Assembly (NCBI RefSeq): GCF_036325985.1
Contig: NZ_JAUHLI010000009.1
Coordinates: 62,001 to 126,000 of the forward strand
Direction of reading: 5' to 3'
DNA: 64,000 nt
From: Alkalimonas cellulosilytica
Lineage (GTDB): Bacteria; Pseudomonadota; Gammaproteobacteria; Enterobacterales; Alteromonadaceae
Part shown: positions 45,952 through 53,790 of the stretch, in pieces
Numbering within the stretch: position 1 is the stretch's first letter
Layout of the letters: the number at the start of each line of letters is the position of its first letter
Notes under the pieces: model-generated
Databases searched by the model: none
What the model was told of the DNA's origin: nothing
The model's input: the letters and a program-made list of their open reading frames with translations, nothing else
Program-made: the position numbers and the translations under genes

Positions 45952-47148
45952 ATGCCAGCCACTGCGTTTTTGCAGCATTTACAACAGCAAATCGATGACG
46001 TTAAAAGCGAAGGCCTGTACAAGGCTGAGCGCCTGATCAGTTCGCAGCAAAGTGCTGCCATTCAGGTAGGTGAGCGCGAGGTGCTGAACTTTTGCGCTAA
46101 CAATTACCTGGGGCTGGCCAATCATCCGGAACTGATCAAAGCGGCGCAGCAGGGGCTGAACAGCCATGGTTTTGGGGTGGCTTCGGTGCGCTTTATCTGC
46201 GGTACTCAGGACATTCACAAGCAGCTGGAGCAGAAAATCAGCCACTTCCTTGGCATGGAAGATACCATTTTGTACTCCTCTTGTTTTGATGCCAATGCCG
46301 GTTTGTTTGAAACCCTGCTTGGTCCGGATGATGCCATTATCTCGGATGCGCTGAACCATGCTTCCATCATCGATGGCGTGCGGCTGTGCAAAGCCAAGCG
46401 CTACCGCTATGCCAACAACAACATGGCCGAACTGGAACAGCAACTGCAGCAGGCGGTGGCCGATGGCGCCCGTTTTAAACTGATCGCCACCGACGGGGTG
46501 TTCTCGATGGATGGCGTGATTGCTGATCTGAAATCCATCTGCGATCTGGCCGACAAGTACGATGCCATGGTGATGGTGGACGACAGCCATGCCGTGGGTT
46601 TTGTCGGTGCCAAGGGCCGCGGTACCCATGAATACTGCGACGTGATGGACAGAGTCGATATTATTACCGGCACGCTGGGGAAAGCGCTGGGCGGTGCTTC
46701 CGGTGGCTACACCTCGGCTCGCAAAGAAATCGTTGAGTGGTTGCGGCAGCGCTCACGGCCGTATTTGTTCTCCAATTCAGTCGCACCGGCCATTGTCACG
46801 GCATCGATCCGGGTGCTGGATTTGCTGGCCGAAGGCGATGCCCTCCGGGCCAAACTATGGCAAAACGCCAGCTATTTCCGCGAGCGGATGCAAGCTGCGG
46901 GCTTTACTCTGGCCGGCAAAGATCACGCCATTATTCCGGTGATGCTGGGGGATGCCAAAGTCGCGGCCGAAATGGCGCAGCGCATGCTGGCCGAAGGCAT
47001 CTATGTGGTTGGTTTTTCCTTCCCGGTGGTGCCAAAGGGTCAGGCCCGTATCCGTACCCAGATCTCCGCGGCCCACAGCCGTGAGCAACTGGACCAGGCC
47101 ATTGACGCCTTTATCCGCATTGGTAAAGACATGGGAGTGATCCAATGA
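45952..47148 (+). CDS. kbl: Glycine C-acetyltransferase (2-amino-3-ketobutyrate CoA ligase)
   Basis: This 398-residue PLP enzyme of the alpha-oxoamine synthase family shows FCANNYLGLANHPELI, the substrate region GFGVASVRFICGTQDIHKQL, VMVDDSHAVGFVGAKGRGT (PLP-binding Asp and His) and the lysine in TGTLGKALGGASGGY. It converts 2-amino-3-oxobutyrate and CoA to glycine and acetyl-CoA. Length equals E. coli Kbl (398). Its stop overlaps the tdh start by 4 bp, giving the classic two-gene threonine degradation operon. Confidence 0.96.
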   Translation: MPATAFLQHLQQQIDDVKSEGLYKAERLISSQQSAAIQVGEREVLNFCANNYLGLANHPELIKAAQQGLNSHGFGVASVRFICGTQDIHKQLEQKISHFLGMEDTILYSSCFDANAGLFETLLGPDDAIISDALNHASIIDGVRLCKAKRYRYANNNMAELEQQLQQAVADGARFKLIATDGVFSMDGVIADLKSICDLADKYDAMVMVDDSHAVGFVGAKGRGTHEYCDVMDRVDIITGTLGKALGGASGGYTSARKEIVEWLRQRSRPYLFSNSVAPAIVTASIRVLDLLAEGDALRAKLWQNASYFRERMQAAGFTLAGKDHAIIPVMLGDAKVAAEMAQRMLAEGIYVVGFSFPVVPKGQARIRTQISAAHSREQLDQAIDAFIRIGKDMGVIQ

Positions 47149-48170
47149 AAGCCTTAGCCAAATTAAAAGCTGAACCTGGCATCTGGTTAACCGAAACCGA
47201 GAAGCCGGAAGTCGGCCCGAACGATGTGCTGATTCGCATCAAAAAAACCGCCATTTGTGGCACCGATGTGCATATTTACAAATGGGACGAGTGGGCGCAG
47301 AACACCATCCCGCATGGTATGGTGGTCGGTCATGAGTACGTCGGTGTGGTGGAAGGCATGGGCTCGGAAGTTCGTGGCTTCCAGATAGGTGACCGTGTCT
47401 CCGGCGAAGGTCATATCACCTGTGGCCATTGCCGCAACTGCCGTGCTGGTAGGGTGCATCTGTGTCGCAACACTACTGGGGTAGGGGTGAACCGCCCGGG
47501 TGCTTTTGCTGAGTACCTGGTGATCCCGGCCTTTAACGCCTTTAAAATTCCGGACAATATCCCGGACAACATCGCCTCGATTTTCGACCCCTTTGGTAAT
47601 GCCGTCCATACCGCGCTGTCGTTTGATTTGGTTGGTGAAGATGTGCTGATCACCGGCGCTGGCCCGATTGGCATTATGGCAGCAGCGGTAGCGCGCCATG
47701 TCGGTGCCCGTCATGTGGTGATTACTGATGTGAACCCGTACCGCTTGCAGCTGGCGCTTGATATGGGCGCGACCCGGGCGGTGGATGTCAGCAAAGAAAA
47801 GCTGACCGATGTGATGAAAGAGCTCGGCATGACCGAGGGCTTTGATGTCGGCCTGGAAATGTCTGGCGTACCTTCCGCCTTTAACAGCATGCTCAGCACC
47901 ATGAACCACGGCGGCAAGATTGCCATGCTGGGTATTCCACCATCGGATATGGCGGTGGACTGGAATCAGGTGATCTTCAAAGGCTTGATCATTAAAGGCA
48001 TCTATGGCCGGGAGATGTTTGAAACCTGGTACAAAATGGCCAGCCTCATTCAATCTGGCTTGGATCTCAGTCCGATGATTACCCATGAAATGCCGGTCGA
48101 TAATTACCAGGAAGGCTTTGACATTATGTGTTCAGGCCAATCCGGCAAAGTGATCCTGAACTGGAGCTAA
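47145..48170 (+). CDS. tdh: L-threonine 3-dehydrogenase
   Basis: This 341-residue zinc-dependent medium-chain dehydrogenase has the catalytic zinc ligands in AICGTDVHIYKWDEW and GHEYVG, structural-zinc cysteines in HITCGHCRNCRAGRVHLC, and the NAD-binding ITGAGPIGIMAAAVARHVG. It oxidises threonine to 2-amino-3-oxobutyrate, the Kbl substrate. It has the E. coli length and overlaps kbl by 4 bp. A strong terminator lies 20 bp downstream. Confidence 0.97.
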   Translation: MKALAKLKAEPGIWLTETEKPEVGPNDVLIRIKKTAICGTDVHIYKWDEWAQNTIPHGMVVGHEYVGVVEGMGSEVRGFQIGDRVSGEGHITCGHCRNCRAGRVHLCRNTTGVGVNRPGAFAEYLVIPAFNAFKIPDNIPDNIASIFDPFGNAVHTALSFDLVGEDVLITGAGPIGIMAAAVARHVGARHVVITDVNPYRLQLALDMGATRAVDVSKEKLTDVMKELGMTEGFDVGLEMSGVPSAFNSMLSTMNHGGKIAMLGIPPSDMAVDWNQVIFKGLIIKGIYGREMFETWYKMASLIQSGLDLSPMITHEMPVDNYQEGFDIMCSGQSGKVILNWS

Positions 48171-48192
48171 GCTGCGTTACTGCCTTCACCAA

Positions 48193-48218
48193 AACGGCCA
48201 CTCATTGGCCGTTTTTTT
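48193..48218 (+). terminator. Intrinsic terminator of kbl-tdh
   Basis: AACGGCCA (48193-48200), CTCAT loop, TGGCCGTT (48206-48213), with an uninterrupted run of seven T ending at 48218. Confidence 0.92.
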
Positions 48219-48358
48219 ATGGCTGGAACAGCCTATTGGCTGCATCAATCTGGCGGTGGTCGGATAGCCGTGCCTAAGCCGGACTGACAAGCGGTGCTGG
48301 GCAAGCTGTCACCTTTCATTTAGTATAAAGAAAAAGGTATTCAAAGGATGAAGCCGCT

Positions 48359-48925
48359 TTGCAAACCAGTGATTTATTAATTCAATTGATGCTTTATGTG
48401 TTCCTGCCTCTTTGGGGGATTGCCGGCTTTGTTGATTGGTGCTGCCACCGGGCCACCCGCATTGAACACACCTCCGGCTTGAAGGAGTCTCTGGTGCACT
48501 CATTGATGGGGATCCAAATGGCGATTCCTATTTTGCTGTGCCTGTTGTTTCAGGTGAATGTGCTGATTATGTTGATTTGTCTGCTGGCCTGGCTGGCACA
48601 TGAGCTGGTGGCACATTACGATGTGCATTATGCTGCGCCCAGACGACACATCAGTATCTGGGAAATGCATGCCCACAACTATCTGGCTACCTTACCGCTG
48701 TTTATGCTGCTGCTGATTATCGTGATTAACTTCCCGGTATTTGTCCAACTGGTCACTCTGGACTGGCAAGGACAGTTTCAGTTTCAACGTATGCCATATG
48801 CTCATGGTGGTGATAGTTACTTGCTGTATTACCTTGGATTTATGCTGCTGGTGTGCGTACTGCCCTATCTGGAAGAGAACCTGCGATGCTTGCGGGTTTA
48901 TCTGCAACAAAGGGCGGCGGCATGA
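48359..48925 (+). CDS. Histidine-rich integral membrane protein, first gene of ketosynthase operon
   Basis: This 188-residue protein has about four to five membrane helices. Clusters of histidine lie at the membrane interface: DWCCHRATRIEH (about residue 25), LAHELVAHYDVHYAAPRRH (about 80-100) and WEMHAHNYL (about 103). The spacing recalls the His boxes of membrane diiron hydroxylases or desaturases, but I cannot assign a family. No ATG fits. TTG at 48359 has AAGGA 10 nt upstream, and the frame is open further only without starts. Its stop overlaps the ketosynthase start (ATGA). It probably acts on a lipid or polyketide made by the next enzymes. Confidence 0.7.
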   Translation: MQTSDLLIQLMLYVFLPLWGIAGFVDWCCHRATRIEHTSGLKESLVHSLMGIQMAIPILLCLLFQVNVLIMLICLLAWLAHELVAHYDVHYAAPRRHISIWEMHAHNYLATLPLFMLLLIIVINFPVFVQLVTLDWQGQFQFQRMPYAHGGDSYLLYYLGFMLLVCVLPYLEENLRCLRVYLQQRAAA

Positions 48926-50019
48926 GTGTATTTATCACCAGTACAGGACACTTCCTGCCAGGCCCGGCCATTAGCAATGAGGAGATGGAGCCGATCCTTG
49001 GTTTGGTGCATGGCAAACCCAGCCGGTTACGGCGACGTATTTTGCAATCCAATGGCATTCTGAAACGCCACTATGCGATCGATGCACAGCATCGCACCTT
49101 GTTTTCCAACAGTGAAATGGCTGCGAAAGCGGTAGAGGACTGCTTAGCAAACAGCTTTATCGGCAAACCACAATTGACTATGCTGAGCGCCGCCACAAGT
49201 CAGGGCGATCTGGTGCTGCCTGGTTTTGGCTCCATGGTGCAGGCCGAGTTGCAACTGGCTGATGTGGAGCTGCATAGTTGCCATGGTATTTGCTCCAGCA
49301 GCATGATGGCGCTCAAAGCGGCCTATACCGGTATTCTGGCGGGAGAGCATCGCACGGCTATGGTGGTGGCGAGTGAGTTGACATCGCGGCTCTTTAAAGC
49401 GCGCCGTTACGAAATGGCCGCAGCCGAGCTGGATTTTAATGCCGAGTTTCTGCGTTGGATGCTGTCCGATGGTGCCGGAGCTTTGTTGCTGGAAAGTAGC
49501 CCCAGGGCAGGAAGTTTTCGGATCGATTGGATCCGCGGCTTTTCCCATGCCGATGCCTATCCGGTGTGCATGAGTGTCGGCCAGGCACCGAATGAGAGCC
49601 GAAGCTGGCAAGACTATCCGAGTTATGCCGAAGCAGAAGCCGCCGGGGCTTTGTTACTGAGGCAAGATGTGCGAGTACTGGATGCCATTGTCAAACTGGG
49701 GGTCGATGGCTATTTGCGCTTAATCGCACAGGGCCTGATCCAACCAGCGGCCATTGATCATGTGCTGTGCCACTATTCATCGCACTACTTCAAAGGCAAG
49801 ATTTTCGACATGATGCAGCGGGCTGGTGTCGGACTGGCTGAGCACAAGTGGTACAGCAACCTGTATCAACGCGGCAATACTGGCTGTGCTTCGATCTTTA
49901 TTATGCTGGATGAATTCAGACGGACCCAGCGCTATCGGCCGGGCGACACCATCTTATGCATGGTACCGGAAAGCGGTCGCTTTAATACGGTCTATATGCA
50001 GTTAACCGTGATGGATTGA
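48922..50019 (+). CDS. FabH-like beta-ketoacyl synthase, DarB/StlD-like
   Basis: This 365-residue thiolase-fold enzyme starts at the ATG overlapping the previous stop. The N-terminus (FITSTGHFLPGPAISNEEME, GKPSRLRRRILQSNGI) resembles the StlD/DarB ketosynthase group that builds dialkylresorcinol and cyclohexanedione scaffolds. The triad is visible: Cys124 (HGICSSSMMALKAAY), His284 (HVLCHYSSHYF) and Asn319 (RGNTGCAS). It probably joins an acyl chain to a second thioester. The partner genes of known resorcinol clusters (DarA, DarC) are absent. Here the companions are a His-rich membrane protein, a haem-oxygenase-like diiron protein and an unknown protein. The product is unknown. Confidence 0.83.
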   Translation: MSVFITSTGHFLPGPAISNEEMEPILGLVHGKPSRLRRRILQSNGILKRHYAIDAQHRTLFSNSEMAAKAVEDCLANSFIGKPQLTMLSAATSQGDLVLPGFGSMVQAELQLADVELHSCHGICSSSMMALKAAYTGILAGEHRTAMVVASELTSRLFKARRYEMAAAELDFNAEFLRWMLSDGAGALLLESSPRAGSFRIDWIRGFSHADAYPVCMSVGQAPNESRSWQDYPSYAEAEAAGALLLRQDVRVLDAIVKLGVDGYLRLIAQGLIQPAAIDHVLCHYSSHYFKGKIFDMMQRAGVGLAEHKWYSNLYQRGNTGCASIFIMLDEFRRTQRYRPGDTILCMVPESGRFNTVYMQLTVMD

Positions 50020-50033
50020 ACAAGGAGAGCCGG

Positions 50034-50726
50034 ATGTCGGAAGTCATCAAGAGTGAGGTTGCCCAACAAGGTTTGCAGGCCCTGATGCGGGTTTGGTTTG
50101 ATTTCGAGCGTCAGCTTGGACGTATCCCTTTGTTGCAGCGCCTGCAGCGCGGCCAGTTTTCGCTGGACGATTACCAAACACTGCTGCTACATTGGCGTCA
50201 GCAGGTGATTGAAGGCTCGCGTTGGATCAGCCGCTGCGCCTCGAGCTTTGATCGCAATTACAGCGATGTGCGCTCTGCCATTATTGGCCATGCCCGTGAC
50301 GAGCATCGGGATTATGAAATGCTGGAGCAGGACTTTGTCGCCGCCGGTGGGAAACTGGCGGCCATTCATGCAGCCGCCAGAGCGGATAACATTGGCTCGG
50401 AAGCCCTGCATGGCTTTATTATGTATCGGGCCAGTCAGCCCAACCCGGTCGATTTAGTCGGTGCCATGTGGATTATCGAAGGCTTGGGGCAGAAAATGGC
50501 CTCAAGTTGGGCCGGGCAAATCGAACAGGCCACTGGCTGTGACAGCAACTGCACCCGCTTTATGCGTTACCATGGCTCGCAGGATGAACACCATATGCAG
50601 GAACTGTATCAGTTGCTGGACAGGGTATGCAGCACGCCAGAGCAATTGGCCGCCATTGTCCGGACTGCCAAAGTTGTTGCCAGGTTGTACTGTCTGCAAT
50701 TGGAGGAGGTGGAACATGGCCAGTAA
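50034..50726 (+). CDS. Haem-oxygenase-like diiron protein (iron-containing redox enzyme family)
   Basis: This 230-residue all-helical protein has the arrangement of TenA/PqqC/haem-oxygenase-like diiron oxidases. Candidate ligands are Glu in VIEGSRWISRC, His/Asp/Glu in GHARDEHRDYEML, Glu in MWIIEGLGQKM and the final RYHGSQDEHHMQEL helix. Family members cleave or oxidise fatty acids and amino acids (UndA, BesC, SznF type). A scaffold made by the neighbouring ketosynthase is a plausible substrate. ATG at 50034 has AAGGAG upstream. A TTG at 50016 was rejected. The 3' end overlaps the next gene by 11 bp. Confidence 0.82.
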   Translation: MSEVIKSEVAQQGLQALMRVWFDFERQLGRIPLLQRLQRGQFSLDDYQTLLLHWRQQVIEGSRWISRCASSFDRNYSDVRSAIIGHARDEHRDYEMLEQDFVAAGGKLAAIHAAARADNIGSEALHGFIMYRASQPNPVDLVGAMWIIEGLGQKMASSWAGQIEQATGCDSNCTRFMRYHGSQDEHHMQELYQLLDRVCSTPEQLAAIVRTAKVVARLYCLQLEEVEHGQ

Positions 50727-51573
50727 ACCCAGCGCCTATTTGCAAGCCATTGCGCGTGACAACTCACTGCCCATAGAGCAAAGTGCGCTGGATTTATGGT
50801 TGAAGGATTTGCAAAATCCGCTGCGCTGGGGCATCCGGCCCTTGCTGCAGTTTGTCTTTGCCATCCTGCTGCACTTTATTTGGTTTTTTAAGCGCTTACC
50901 GCTGCCTCAGTTCAGTGCGCATCAGAGCTTGCAACGGCTGATTTGTTGGTTTTGCCGCCACTTTGTCAGTAAAGAAGCCAATCTGTTGATCCTGCGTCAT
51001 TATGCCACCGAATCCAATGTACTGAATTTTCTGGCTGCCAATAGTGCGGTGGACCATTATCAGCCGGTGCAGCTGTACCCCAAAAGCATTGATGACATGC
51101 TGGACGCCAGCTTTGTTGAGCATGACCAGCAGTTGTTTCGTTTGTTCGGGGAGCTTGGCGCCTGGCACCATCCGGCCAAGCCCCTGCCGGTCGATGAGTT
51201 GAGCTGGCAGCACTGGCAGCCAGTAAAGATGGCAGATTTTCACTTTGTCGAAAAGCGCACCCAATGGCTGGACTTTGAAAGTGCCCACGCGCTTTTTATG
51301 TGTTTGTTTTGCCTGTTGCTAACGCGGGAAGAATACCGGGACGCCATCAATGGCTTCAATCTGGATCAGTCCATTGCTTTACGCATTGGTGATCTGGTGG
51401 GCAATTCCAAGCTGGCCGAGATGGCCTACAACAAACACCCGCATTATCTGGTAGGGCCCTGGAATTTAAGCCAGCGCTTTTTAATGCATGGCTTTTTCAC
51501 TGAGCAGTTGTATGCCTACCTGGAAGGGATGCGGCAAGAGAGCACCAGGCAGGGCACTAAAGCCGCCGATTAG
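50716..51573 (+). CDS. Unknown protein, last gene of ketosynthase operon
   Basis: This 285-residue protein starts at the ATG 50716 behind a very strong ribosome site (GGAGGAGGT). It has one hydrophobic segment (about residues 38-55, LLQFVFAILLHFIWFF). A helical region rich in His, Glu and Asp follows (LILRHYATESNVLNFL, YPKSIDDMLDASFVEHDQQL, DFESAHALFMCLFCLLLTRE, EYRDAINGFN). The Glu/His spacing hints at a metal-binding helical bundle, but I recognise no family. Overlap with the diiron-protein gene and the 4-gene packing place it in the same pathway. It ends 4 bp before the convergent nagB gene. Confidence 0.78.
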   Translation: MASKPSAYLQAIARDNSLPIEQSALDLWLKDLQNPLRWGIRPLLQFVFAILLHFIWFFKRLPLPQFSAHQSLQRLICWFCRHFVSKEANLLILRHYATESNVLNFLAANSAVDHYQPVQLYPKSIDDMLDASFVEHDQQLFRLFGELGAWHHPAKPLPVDELSWQHWQPVKMADFHFVEKRTQWLDFESAHALFMCLFCLLLTREEYRDAINGFNLDQSIALRIGDLVGNSKLAEMAYNKHPHYLVGPWNLSQRFLMHGFFTEQLYAYLEGMRQESTRQGTKAAD

Positions 51574-51577
51574 CGGC

Positions 51578-52372
51578 TTAGCTTTTCCCCAAACGCTCCA
51601 GCAATAACTGATTTTCCCGCTCGATATGGCGGTAAAAGGCCAGATCAGCCAGCTTGCTGGCAGCCGCTTCATCCAGCACCACCACCGCATGCTGATGCAG
51701 CTGCAGGGCCGAGGCCGGGCAGGCGGCGCTTAGCGGCCCTTCCACCATAGCTTTGACTGCATCGGCTTTGGTTTCACCGGTTGCCAGTAGCAGTACTTTG
51801 CGGGCATCTAAGATGGTGCCGATCCCCATGGTAATGGATAAGTGCGGTTGGTACTCACCTTCGGTAAAAAAGCGGGCATTGTCGTCGATGGTGGCCTGGG
51901 TCAGGGTTTTGACCCTGGTGCGCGAGCGCAGGCCAGATGAGGGTTCATTAAAGCCAATATGACCATTGCGGCCAATGCCAAGCAATTGCAAATCAATACC
52001 ACCGGCGGCTTCAATAGCTGCCTCGTAGTCGTGGCAGGCAGCGATGGGGTCGGGGGCATCGCCCGGCGGTACATGAGTGCGCTCCGGAGCAATATCAATT
52101 AAACCAAACAATTGCTGCTGCATAAAATAGCGGTAGCTTTGCGGATGCTCGGGCGACAGGCCCAGGTATTCGTCCAGATTAAAACTGGTTGCTTTGGCAA
52201 AGCTCAGCTCGCCCGCCTGGTAGCGGGCAATCAGCTTTTGATAGAGCGCAACCGGAGTTGAGCCAGTGGCCAGGCCCAATACAGCGTCGGGCTTTTTATT
52301 CAGCAACCGACTGAACTGATCGGCACCGTACTCAGCAACGGCATCGGCATTGGGCTGGATCACAATCTGCAT
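51578..52372 (-). CDS. nagB: Glucosamine-6-phosphate deaminase
   Basis: This 264-residue enzyme starts at the ATG 52372, with AGGAAG 6 nt upstream. It shows the NagB motifs LGLATGSTPVALYQKL, SFNLDEYLGLSPEHPQSY, LLGIGRNGHIGFNEPSSG with catalytic His, and the SRTRVKTL region. It converts glucosamine-6-P to fructose-6-P and ammonia, the last step of GlcNAc catabolism. Some related genomes use a SIS-domain NagB-II inside the nag operon instead. Here the classical NagB lies about 8 kb away but carries a NagR operator and promoter. The longer frame to 52399 begins before the ribosome site and was rejected. Confidence 0.95.
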   Translation of the reverse strand: MQIVIQPNADAVAEYGADQFSRLLNKKPDAVLGLATGSTPVALYQKLIARYQAGELSFAKATSFNLDEYLGLSPEHPQSYRYFMQQQLFGLIDIAPERTHVPPGDAPDPIAACHDYEAAIEAAGGIDLQLLGIGRNGHIGFNEPSSGLRSRTRVKTLTQATIDDNARFFTEGEYQPHLSITMGIGTILDARKVLLLATGETKADAVKAMVEGPLSAACPASALQLHQHAVVVLDEAAASKLADLAFYRHIERENQLLLERLGKS

Positions 52373-52436
52373 AACGGCTTCCTGTGTGGTTGGCAGCAAA
52401 GCCAGCTGTTAACCACTGGCTGATTTTTATGCGGCT

Positions 52437-52465
52437 AACATAGCAGAAACCAGGCCATATGACAA
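52437..52465 (-). promoter_or_regulatory. Predicted nagB promoter
   Basis: On the minus strand TTGTCA (52465-52460), exactly 17 bp, then TATGTT (52442-52437). The -35 hexamer is the right arm of the NagR operator, the same geometry as at hex. Confidence 0.65.
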
Positions 52466-52480
52466 CGTTGTCATATGGCC
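52453..52480. promoter_or_regulatory. NagR operator of nagB inside a perfect 28-bp palindrome
   Basis: The core TATGACAACGTTGTCATA (52458-52475) matches the NagR sites. It is extended on both sides by GGCCA/TGGCC to a perfect 28-bp palindrome. It lies between the nagB promoter elements and the 3' end of the NlpE/META gene, so it might also fold as a transcript-end hairpin, though no T run follows. Confidence 0.8.
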
Positions 52481-52498
52481 TTTCCGAGGCAGAAGCGT

Positions 52499-53311
52499 TT
52501 ATTTCTCGGCAGGACCTGCTGCGGTAAAACGAGCCAGCGGAGCCATGCGAGCCCGGTTTAACGTCAGACTATCGTCGGTCAGGTTAAAGTTATCAAAGCT
52601 TTGCAGGACTTCGGAAAACTCCGGCTCGATGGTATCCTGCATACAAGCCATCTGAGTCATGCCAATACCGGATAAACGAAGCCGCATTTGCCCGGTATTT
52701 AGCTCATAGCTGCCAAAAAAGCGGTTGCAGCCGGCATTGCCATAAACCCGTGGCTCTGTGCTGCTAAAAACGATGTAGGCCGGGTTATTGGCTGACAGTG
52801 GCTGACCCATCAACTCGGTCAGTTGCCAGCGTGTCCCTGCCAATGGAGCAGAGGCAAGCTCTGCCGGAGGCGCTTTGTGCAACTGGTACTGCTCAGCCAG
52901 TTCACCGGTGATGCGTTGACCCGCCATATCCAGTTGCCACAGTCTGTTTTCACCGACAAAGAATTGATCGCCTCCCGGCTGTGGCCGTTGCAGCTGGATG
53001 ATTTGACCGCTGCTATCCCATTCAAAAGTGCCTTGCTCACGAAATACTTGATTGGATTTGCCCAGATACTGGCTTTCCAGTTGATAACGGCCATCTTGTT
53101 GCAAGGTTAATTTGGTTTTGATGCCTTCGCAATCGGCGCAGGGCAATACGCCCTCATAGCGACCATCCCAGTCCAGTGCATTGCGGCTATTGTGGGCCGC
53201 GTCAGCCACCGCAGCTGTGGCACCATTGTCAGCACTTAAAGACACATCGGGCTCGGCACAACCGAGCAATAGCATGCTGGCTACTAGAAAGCTTGCTGGT
53301 AAATAGTTCAT
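52499..53311 (-). CDS. NlpE-META two-domain lipoprotein
   Basis: This 270-residue lipoprotein has a lipobox (MLLLGC) after a short signal. The N-terminal domain is NlpE-like, with the CxxC motif in YEGVLPCADCEGIKTKLTL (about residue 55). The C-terminal domain is META/HslJ-like: TRWQLTELMGQPL and YGNAGCNRFFGSYELNTGQM with MTQMACMQD. NlpE senses surface contact, copper or lipoprotein defects for the Cpx system in E. coli. META domains occur in heat- or antibiotic-linked lipoproteins. The fusion probably acts in envelope stress response. It is a single gene on the minus strand. Confidence 0.88.
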   Translation of the reverse strand: MNYLPASFLVASMLLLGCAEPDVSLSADNGATAAVADAAHNSRNALDWDGRYEGVLPCADCEGIKTKLTLQQDGRYQLESQYLGKSNQVFREQGTFEWDSSGQIIQLQRPQPGGDQFFVGENRLWQLDMAGQRITGELAEQYQLHKAPPAELASAPLAGTRWQLTELMGQPLSANNPAYIVFSSTEPRVYGNAGCNRFFGSYELNTGQMRLRLSGIGMTQMACMQDTIEPEFSEVLQSFDNFNLTDDSLTLNRARMAPLARFTAAGPAEK

Positions 53312-53392
53312 CGCATCGTCCTCAATTGCTCTAAAAAACCAGTTCAGTATAGGCTGGCTCTCTGAATCATCCCTGAATTAAGGGAATCTAAA

Positions 53393-53671
53393 CTAACGCC
53401 GGATCTGAAAGTCCTGCCATTCATCAGTGGGTAAATCTTTATCGACATCAATTGTGGTTACTTCTGCCCCGGCAGGGCCTTGCCAGCACCATTCCAGCAG
53501 TTGTTGCAATTGATCGGGCATACCCTCTGCCACGACCTGCACCCGGCCATTGTCCAGGTTCTGGCAGTAACCGGTCAGGCCCAGCATCCGGGCTTGTTGC
53601 TGGGTAGAGGCGCGGTAAAACACGCCTTGCACTTTGCCATGGATCAGCAGTTGCCAGCGTTCGTGGTGCAT
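53393..53671 (-). CDS. acyP: Acylphosphatase
   Basis: This 92-residue protein starts at the ATG 53671 with GGAGG 4 nt upstream, giving the typical acylphosphatase length. The signature WQLLIHGKVQGVFYRAST contains the catalytic Arg, and the catalytic Asn is in LTGYCQNLDNGRVQVV. It hydrolyses carboxyl-phosphate bonds of acyl phosphates. The open frame to 53776 is longer but has no ribosome site. The gene lies between the NlpE/META gene and the purH terminator. Confidence 0.92.
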   Translation of the reverse strand: MHHERWQLLIHGKVQGVFYRASTQQQARMLGLTGYCQNLDNGRVQVVAEGMPDQLQQLLEWCWQGPAGAEVTTIDVDKDLPTDEWQDFQIRR

Positions 53672-53742
53672 GGAGCCTCCATTCATACTCTGTTGGACAC
53701 TGAAGTATAGATTAGCCTGTTTGGCAAGCGTGGCAAAGCAGC

Positions 53743-53772
53743 AAATAAAAACGGCAGCCGATGGCTGCCGTT
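53743..53772 (-). terminator. Intrinsic terminator of purH
   Basis: On the minus strand AACGGCAGCC, ATC, GGCTGCCGTT continues into a T-rich tract (TTTATTT). It starts 18 bp past the purH stop. Confidence 0.9.
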
Positions 53773-53790
53773 GCATGGGAAGCCGTGGGG

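Noticed and set aside
47187..48086. 299-codon minus-strand frame opposite tdh
   Set aside because: tdh is certain on the plus strand and the antisense frame has no domain.
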